This document shows positions 6,399 through 10,607 of a stretch of DNA of 10,607 nt, in pieces. The DNA is from Rhodospirillaceae bacterium UBA4468 (GTDB lineage Bacteria; Pseudomonadota; Alphaproteobacteria; Rhodospirillales; Casp-alpha2): assembly GCA_002389385.1 (NCBI GenBank), contig DGOK01000127.1, positions 10,810 through 21,416 of the forward strand, in the 5' to 3' direction. Positions within the stretch are counted from its first letter, which is position 1, and the number at the start of each line of letters is the position of its first letter. A program made the position numbers and the translations under genes. The notes below the pieces were generated by a model. That model did no database searches, had not been told where the DNA came from, and saw only the letters and a list, made by a program, of their open reading frames with translations.

Positions 6399-7850
6399 TT
6401 ACTGCCAAGGCATTGAGAATGTTTTGACGTTGGTGAAGCTCTTCATCGCTTCGATAACGCCTTCTTTATAGCCAAGGCCGGAATCCTTGATGCCACCAAA
6501 TGGAGACATCTCGATACGGTAGCCTGGGACTTCCCAAATGTTGACGGTGCCGTGCTGCAGTTCATTAATGAACCGTGTGATATAATCAAGACGGTTCGTT
6601 GCAACACCGGAAGACAAACCAAAGTTCGTTCCATTGGCAACGCGGATCGCATCATCAATGTCTTTAATCCGAATAATTGGAATAGCCGGGCCAAATGTCT
6701 CTTCGACAACAAGTTCCATATCAGACTGGACGTGATCAACAACTGTTGGCGGGAATACCGCACCTTCACGGTTATTCCCGTAAAGGAGTGTCGCACCCGC
6801 TGCGACAGCATCAACAACGCGACGCTGGAATGTCTTTGCAGCATCTTCGGTAATCACGGTGCCAATATCAGTGTCTGGATCTGTTGGGTTGCCAGCTTTT
6901 AGTTTCTTTGCTTTCTCAACGCACAGTGCCGCAAATTCATCAGCAATGCTCTCATGTGCAAGGATACGCTTCACAGCAGTACAACGCTGACCGGAGTTTT
7001 TGATTGCACCGGCAACGGCCATCGTTGCTGCGCGTTCGAGGTCAGCGTCTTCCATGATGATGAATGGCGCATTGCCACCCAGTTCTAGAACGGTACGACG
7101 GTAACCGGCTTTCTCCGCGATCATTTTGCCAACAGGTACGCCACCTGTGAACGTGATCAGATCGATGTGTGGATCGTTGATCATGGCATCGCCAATCTTG
7201 CCCGGCAGTCCCGTGACAACGTTGAACATTTCAGGCGGCAGGCCTGCTTCATAAAGGACGTCTGCCAAAATAAGACATGTCAGTGGTGTGAGTTCTGTTG
7301 GCTTGCAAACCATCCGGTTGTTGGTTGCGATAGATGGCGCAATTTTGTGCGCGACCATGTTTAGTGGATGGTTAAACGGCGTGATTGCGCTGATAACACC
7401 CAGTAAAGGTTCACGCTGTGTGAAAATCTTACGACGCTGTCCATGTGGTGTCAGGTCACATGAGAATATTTCGCCATCGTCTTTAATGCACAACTGACCA
7501 GCAAGATGGAACACATCAAAAGCACGTCCAACTTCATACAGGCTGTCCTTTTTGGAGATACCGCACTCGGCCGTAATCACATCAGAAATTCCATGCTTTC
7601 GCTCAACCAGAAGCTCAGCCGTTTTCATCAAGATTTGCTGGCGCTCATAACGTGTCAGGTTCGGTGTGTAGTCCTGTGAGTTTTTGAAAGCAGCCGCGAT
7701 GTGGCTTGGGTCAGCGCTTGGTACAGTGCCAACCAGACTTCCATCATATGGATTGAATACCTCGACACGCTCATCGGTATCGACTTTTTTACCACCAATG
7801 CGCATGGTTTCGTGAATAGGGAAGGTGACTGTGCTTGCGTGTGTATCCAT
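6399..7850 (-). CDS. phnY: Phosphonoacetaldehyde dehydrogenase
   Basis: A 483-residue aldehyde dehydrogenase superfamily enzyme expected to oxidise phosphonoacetaldehyde to phosphonoacetate with NAD(P)+. Superfamily residues are the TPFNHP motif (Asn160), CKPTE (Lys183), the general base Glu256 in LELGG and the nucleophile Cys290 in SGQRCTAVKR. Glu384 in EETFGP is also conserved. Residues fitting the phosphonate-binding set described for Sinorhizobium meliloti PhnY are Arg109 in YEVGRAFD, His161, Arg289 next to the nucleophile, and Arg445 in GYRIEMSPFGG. Position in the phn operon supports this over a general aldehyde or succinate-semialdehyde dehydrogenase. It begins 15 bases after phnA ends and has GGAG seven bases before its ATG. 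It is the last gene of the operon and appears intact. Confidence 0.93.
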   Translation of the reverse strand: MDTHASTVTFPIHETMRIGGKKVDTDERVEVFNPYDGSLVGTVPSADPSHIAAAFKNSQDYTPNLTRYERQQILMKTAELLVERKHGISDVITAECGISKKDSLYEVGRAFDVFHLAGQLCIKDDGEIFSCDLTPHGQRRKIFTQREPLLGVISAITPFNHPLNMVAHKIAPSIATNNRMVCKPTELTPLTCLILADVLYEAGLPPEMFNVVTGLPGKIGDAMINDPHIDLITFTGGVPVGKMIAEKAGYRRTVLELGGNAPFIIMEDADLERAATMAVAGAIKNSGQRCTAVKRILAHESIADEFAALCVEKAKKLKAGNPTDPDTDIGTVITEDAAKTFQRRVVDAVAAGATLLYGNNREGAVFPPTVVDHVQSDMELVVEETFGPAIPIIRIKDIDDAIRVANGTNFGLSSGVATNRLDYITRFINELQHGTVNIWEVPGYRIEMSPFGGIKDSGLGYKEGVIEAMKSFTNVKTFSMPWQ

Positions 7851-7865
7851 AGAAAGTCTCCGGTC

Positions 7866-9113
7866 TTAAGCGACGTGATTAAGGGCAATGTTGAAAATGT
7901 CAAAGTTCCGAAATTGTCCGCCGGTTGGCAGGTCTTTAACGGGCTTTGTCACAATGAGAGGAACGGTCTGTTCAGACACACCTCCATGGGAGCGCAATGG
8001 CTCTTTCAATTGAGAAAGATCATGACGATCAGAACTGGTGCCGATGACTTTGTTTTTCGTCGAAACAACAATCAGGTCGCCAAGGCGATCTTCGGGCAGT
8101 TCAAATACACGGCACCCTTCAGCGCGGTCATAGACAGCTTCGATACCTGGCATTGCGCGGAGTTTCGAGGCCACCTCATCGGCATTCGTGTCTTCAGATA
8201 GATAGGCTGTTGCGAAAGAACCCAATGCGCCATGATGCACGACATAAGGGTCGGTGATCGGTAAGATCACGCGGCCTTTTTCGGCACCCAGCATGTCGTC
8301 CAGAACTTCCTGCAGATAAATGACATCAGGCGCGCCTTCAGCATTGAATTTCGAATTCATGCCGTGGTCAGCAGTCAGCGCGAGCGTCGCACCCATGGCG
8401 TCCAACTGCACAAAGTAGCTATCCATCATCGCATAGAACTGATTGGCAACCGGCGTGCCGGGTGCGTGCTTGTGCTGGATGTAATCCGTTGTTGAGAGAT
8501 ACATGATGTCTGGGCGCATGCTGTCCATCAGCTTGACGCCGGCATCAAAAATAAACTCGCTAAGTTCAGCAGAATACACAGAAGGAATTTCGCGTCCAAC
8601 CATGGCTTGCGCGTTCTCGATGCCATTACCAGCAAGTGACGTTTGGTCAGCTTTTTCGGATGAGAAGCAAACCGCACGACCGCTAGAGCAATCCAGGCCA
8701 TGACCCAGTAGGCTGCGGAGCTTGTCCTTTGCCGTGACGATAGCGATTTTAGCACCTTGGTCATGGAACGCCTTGAAGATGGTATCAACCCGCAAGAACT
8801 TTGGGTCATTCATCATGACTTCGTTGCCGCTGTCTGGGTCTAAAAAGAAGTTTCCAGAAATACCGTGAACAGCCGGTGGACGTCCGGTCACGATAGATAG
8901 GTTGTTTGGATTGGTGAAGCTGGGAACAACGCAATGGGCGCGAAGGTCTGCACCACCTTGGATCGCCTTTGCCAAAAATGGCATGTGACCGCCAGCGATC
9001 GCTTGTTCGATATAGTCTGGCTCAGAACCGTCGATACATACAATAACAACGGGCGCCGTTGGCCAATTGTATGTGCGGTCATTAACGGAAACAGTATTAG
9101 GATGGGTGCTCAT
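7866..9113 (-). CDS. phnA: Phosphonoacetate hydrolase
   Basis: A 415-residue member of the alkaline phosphatase superfamily that cleaves the C-P bond of phosphonoacetate to acetate and phosphate, using two zinc ions. All expected metal and nucleophile residues are visible. These are Asp28 (CIDGS), the nucleophile Thr67 (PSFTNPNN), Asp210 and His214 (TTDYIQHKH), Asp249 and His250 (TADHGMN), and His376 (RSHGG). This pattern is offset by one residue from the characterised S. meliloti enzyme as I recall it. The gene should not be confused with the unrelated E. coli phnA. It starts 17 bases after phnW ends, with AAGGA about 11 bases before the ATG, and is followed by phnY. No signal peptide is seen, so the enzyme is cytoplasmic and acts on substrate made inside the cell. 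Confidence 0.95.
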   Translation of the reverse strand: MSTHPNTVSVNDRTYNWPTAPVVIVCIDGSEPDYIEQAIAGGHMPFLAKAIQGGADLRAHCVVPSFTNPNNLSIVTGRPPAVHGISGNFFLDPDSGNEVMMNDPKFLRVDTIFKAFHDQGAKIAIVTAKDKLRSLLGHGLDCSSGRAVCFSSEKADQTSLAGNGIENAQAMVGREIPSVYSAELSEFIFDAGVKLMDSMRPDIMYLSTTDYIQHKHAPGTPVANQFYAMMDSYFVQLDAMGATLALTADHGMNSKFNAEGAPDVIYLQEVLDDMLGAEKGRVILPITDPYVVHHGALGSFATAYLSEDTNADEVASKLRAMPGIEAVYDRAEGCRVFELPEDRLGDLIVVSTKNKVIGTSSDRHDLSQLKEPLRSHGGVSEQTVPLIVTKPVKDLPTGGQFRNFDIFNIALNHVA

Positions 9114-9130
9114 GTTGATAATATTCCTTA

Positions 9131-10261
9131 TTAGATAGCTTTTGGCTGGGCGCCGCGAACGTTCATTTCTTTGAGGACTGATTTGATGACATCAAGGACG
9201 CCATGCATGTGCTCTTTACCCAAGTCACCGATACAGCCGATGCGGAAGGACGGCGCGACAGTGAGTTTACCTGGGTAAATGATATAACCTTGATCTTTGA
9301 GGCGTTCATAAAACACATCAAAATCAAAATTTGGATCAGTAGGCATCTCAAACGTAATAATGATCGGTGCTTGTAGGTTATGAGAGAGAAGGGTCTTGAA
9401 GCCGAGCTCTTTCATACCTGCAATGAGAATTTGGGCGTTTTCGCTATAACGTTTGAAGCGGCCTTCGACGCCGCCGGCAGCAAAGAACTGCTCAATAGCG
9501 GAATCAAACGCGACGATCACATGGGTTGGGGGGGTGAAGCGCCATTGCGCATTCTTTTCCATGGCCACCCACTGGTCATAAAGATCAAGGCTCAATGCGT
9601 GGGCATTGCCAGAACATTCCTCAAGGACGGACTTGCGGATTAATGAAAACCCCATGCCAGGCACACCTTCAAGGCACTTGTTGGAAGAGGCCATGACGGC
9701 ATCAAAATGTACTTTGCTTGCATCCAATTCGATGGCGCCAAATGCACTCATCGCATCGATGATTAGGCTGCGTTTATGCTGCTTACAAACGTCGGCAATC
9801 GCTTCGATTGGATTGAGGATGCCGGATGTTGTTTCGCAGTGGACGGCGAGGACATGCGTGATGTCACTATCACCTTCCAGAAGTGTACTGATGTCATCTG
9901 GATCAGGTGGTGTGTCCTCTGCCGTTTCATAACTTACAGACGCGCGCCCAGCGTAATCGAGGATTTTGACCATACGTTGACCGTATGCCCCATTGATAAG
10001 CACAAGTGCCTTGCCGTCCTTTGGAATAAGCGTGCCGAGGGTCGCTTCTACAGCGAACGTGCCACTACCTTGAACTGGTACACACACGTGTGTGTATGCG
10101 GCATTGGCAATTTTCAACAGGTTCTCTCGGACACGGGCATTCGTTGCAATGAATGTTGCATCGCGTGATCCCCAGTCATGCAGCATGGCTTCTTTTGTGG
10201 CTGCGCTTGTTGTTAAAGGGCCGGGGGTGAGTAGCCATGGGTCTTGTGAAGGTGTGCTCAT
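9131..10261 (-). CDS. phnW: 2-aminoethylphosphonate:pyruvate transaminase
   Basis: A PLP enzyme (376 residues from the chosen ATG) that transfers the amino group of 2-aminoethylphosphonate to pyruvate, giving phosphonoacetaldehyde and alanine. The class V aminotransferase fold starts with LLTPGPLTTS. The cofactor-binding QGSGTFAVEA is at about 64-73. Asp169 (IDAMSAFGA) is expected to contact the pyridine nitrogen, and Lys195 (SSNKCLEGVPG) is the Schiff-base lysine. Arg340 (PSFRIGCIGD) is the expected carboxylate/phosphonate contact. These match the Salmonella enzyme as I recall it (Asp168, Lys194, Arg340). The ATG at 10261 is preferred to an in-frame TTG at 10315 because family members begin just before LLTPGP. 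AGAGG lies about 12 bases upstream, a long spacing. It is the first enzyme gene of the operon, downstream of the permease gene. Confidence 0.94.
   Translation of the reverse strand: MSTPSQDPWLLTPGPLTTSAATKEAMLHDWGSRDATFIATNARVRENLLKIANAAYTHVCVPVQGSGTFAVEATLGTLIPKDGKALVLINGAYGQRMVKILDYAGRASVSYETAEDTPPDPDDISTLLEGDSDITHVLAVHCETTSGILNPIEAIADVCKQHKRSLIIDAMSAFGAIELDASKVHFDAVMASSNKCLEGVPGMGFSLIRKSVLEECSGNAHALSLDLYDQWVAMEKNAQWRFTPPTHVIVAFDSAIEQFFAAGGVEGRFKRYSENAQILIAGMKELGFKTLLSHNLQAPIIITFEMPTDPNFDFDVFYERLKDQGYIIYPGKLTVAPSFRIGCIGDLGKEHMHGVLDVIKSVLKEMNVRGAQPKAI
10079..10096. repeat. Perfect 18-bp palindrome inside phnW
   Basis: TACACACACGTGTGTGTA reads the same on both strands. Strict purine-pyrimidine alternation extends it to roughly 10078-10100. 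It lies in the phnW codons for AYTHVCVP, just before the conserved QGSGT motif, so it may be only a consequence of codon choice. Structurally it could form a cruciform or left-handed DNA. Confidence 0.7.
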
Positions 10262-10287
10262 AGGATTTCTATACCTCTTGTTAACGT

Positions 10288-10306
10288 TTTGACAATATCG
10301 GTCAAA
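10288..10306. promoter_or_regulatory. Candidate operator upstream of phnW
   Basis: TTTGAC at 10288-10293 and GTCAAA at 10301-10306 form a perfect 6+6 inverted repeat with a seven-base centre (19 bp overall), 26 bases upstream of the phnW ATG. Size, symmetry and AT-rich setting fit a dimeric helix-turn-helix regulator site of GntR or LysR type. Such regulators commonly control phn catabolic operons. No regulator gene is in the window. TTGACC on the minus strand within the repeat could also serve as a -35 element, but no convincing -10 is seen at the right distance. Confidence 0.4.
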
Positions 10307-10324
10307 TACGGGCAAAAGACCACA

Positions 10325-10351
10325 AAATAATCCAAATCTTGTGGATTTTTT
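10325..10351. terminator. Weak AT-rich stem-loop between permease gene and phnW
   Basis: AATCCA at 10329-10334 pairs with TGGATT at 10342-10347 over a seven-base loop, and the stem extends by three A-T pairs past one mismatch. It lies immediately after the permease stop (10350-10352) on the minus strand. The stem is low in GC and the T-run is on the plus-strand side, so it may attenuate rather than stop transcription into phnW. Confidence 0.3.
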
Positions 10352-10607
10352 ATCGCTGACGCCACGCTTGGGTGCGTTGGGTGAGGCCTCGCGTCAATAC
10401 CATATGGATCAGCCGTACAGTTGCGGCTGTCATGACGATCATCATGCCCATAGCTGCTGCAGGGGACTGGTCTCCGGCATCATCCATGTTGAGGACGGCG
10501 ACAGACGCCAAGGTCGTGTCTGATGAATACAGGAAGACAACTGCGGAGACAGTCGTCATTGCGTTCACAAACAAATACATCGAAACATCAAGAATTGCGG
10601 GCGTACA
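10350..10607 (-). CDS. ABC transporter permease for 2-aminoethylphosphonate, C-terminal part
   Basis: The frame is open from the right edge of the window to TAA at 10352-10350, giving the last 85 residues. They start CTPAILDVSMYLFVNAMTT and continue with VSAVVFLYSSDTTLASVAVL, a short DDAGD loop, a second hydrophobic helix (about 20 residues beginning AAAMGMMIV) and a basic tail RTQAWRQR. The VNAMTTVSAVIFLYSP-type motif with TLASVAVLNMDDAGD is characteristic of the long FbpB-like permease annotated as the putative 2-aminoethylphosphonate transporter permease. The protein would span the inner membrane and import the PhnW substrate. It is upstream of and in the same direction as phnW, 88 bases away, consistent with one catabolic operon. 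The solute-binding and ATPase genes would be to the right, outside the window. Confidence 0.85.
   Translation of the reverse strand, partial: CTPAILDVSMYLFVNAMTTVSAVVFLYSSDTTLASVAVLNMDDAGDQSPAAAMGMMIVMTAATVRLIHMVLTRGLTQRTQAWRQR

Noticed and set aside
7701..8201. Plus-strand open frame of 166 codons across the phnA-phnY junction
   Set aside because: It is antisense to two well-supported enzymes and shows no family features.
1..10607. Defence system, phage, transposon or CRISPR content
   Set aside because: No transposase, integrase, nuclease, toxin-antitoxin pair or spaced repeat array was found; all long genes are metabolic, transport, membrane or TPR proteins.

Overview
The window looks like part of a moderate-GC alphaproteobacterial chromosome, probably marine or environmental and close to Rhodospirillales-type lineages. 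This placement rests on the gene content (phnW-phnA-phnY with a Fe3+-type ABC permease, a TPR plus heptosyltransferase-like protein, a glutamine-synthetase-like ligase beside a type III iron alcohol dehydrogenase) and on general protein character. It is inference, not a taxonomic result. All genes use ordinary starts and stops. I see no tRNA, rRNA, CRISPR array, insertion sequence or phage gene.

Left part (1-1878). The end of a class I glutamine amidotransferase (+) converges on a MarC-family membrane protein gene (-). The MarC reading frame is broken near its 3' end: the missing C-terminus lies intact in another frame, and its stop overlaps the amidotransferase stop. Divergent from marC is an alpha/beta hydrolase of the lipase type (+) with a complete Ser-Asp-His triad.

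Middle part (1891-6342). A two-gene minus-strand unit encodes a glutamine-synthetase-fold gamma-glutamyl ligase followed by an iron-dependent alcohol dehydrogenase. The pair is suggestive of catabolism of an amino alcohol through gamma-glutamyl intermediates, or of a step connected with the phosphonate genes nearby. The substrate is unknown. Divergent from it is a 586-residue protein with eight TPR units and a C-terminal glycosyltransferase-9-like domain.

Right part (6344-10607). A minus-strand phosphonate operon runs from the window's right edge: the C-terminus of a 2-aminoethylphosphonate-type ABC permease, then phnW (aminoethylphosphonate:pyruvate transaminase), phnA (phosphonoacetate hydrolase) and phnY (phosphonoacetaldehyde dehydrogenase). 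Together they import 2-aminoethylphosphonate, convert it to phosphonoacetaldehyde (PhnW), oxidise that to phosphonoacetate (PhnY), and hydrolyse that to acetate and phosphate (PhnA). Active-site and metal-ligand residues are visible in all three enzymes. A 19-bp inverted repeat upstream of phnW is a candidate operator, and a stem-loop separates phnY from the convergent TPR gene.

Most of the window is recognisable. The parts most worth following up are the ligase plus iron-dehydrogenase pair, the marC frameshift and the palindrome upstream of phnW.
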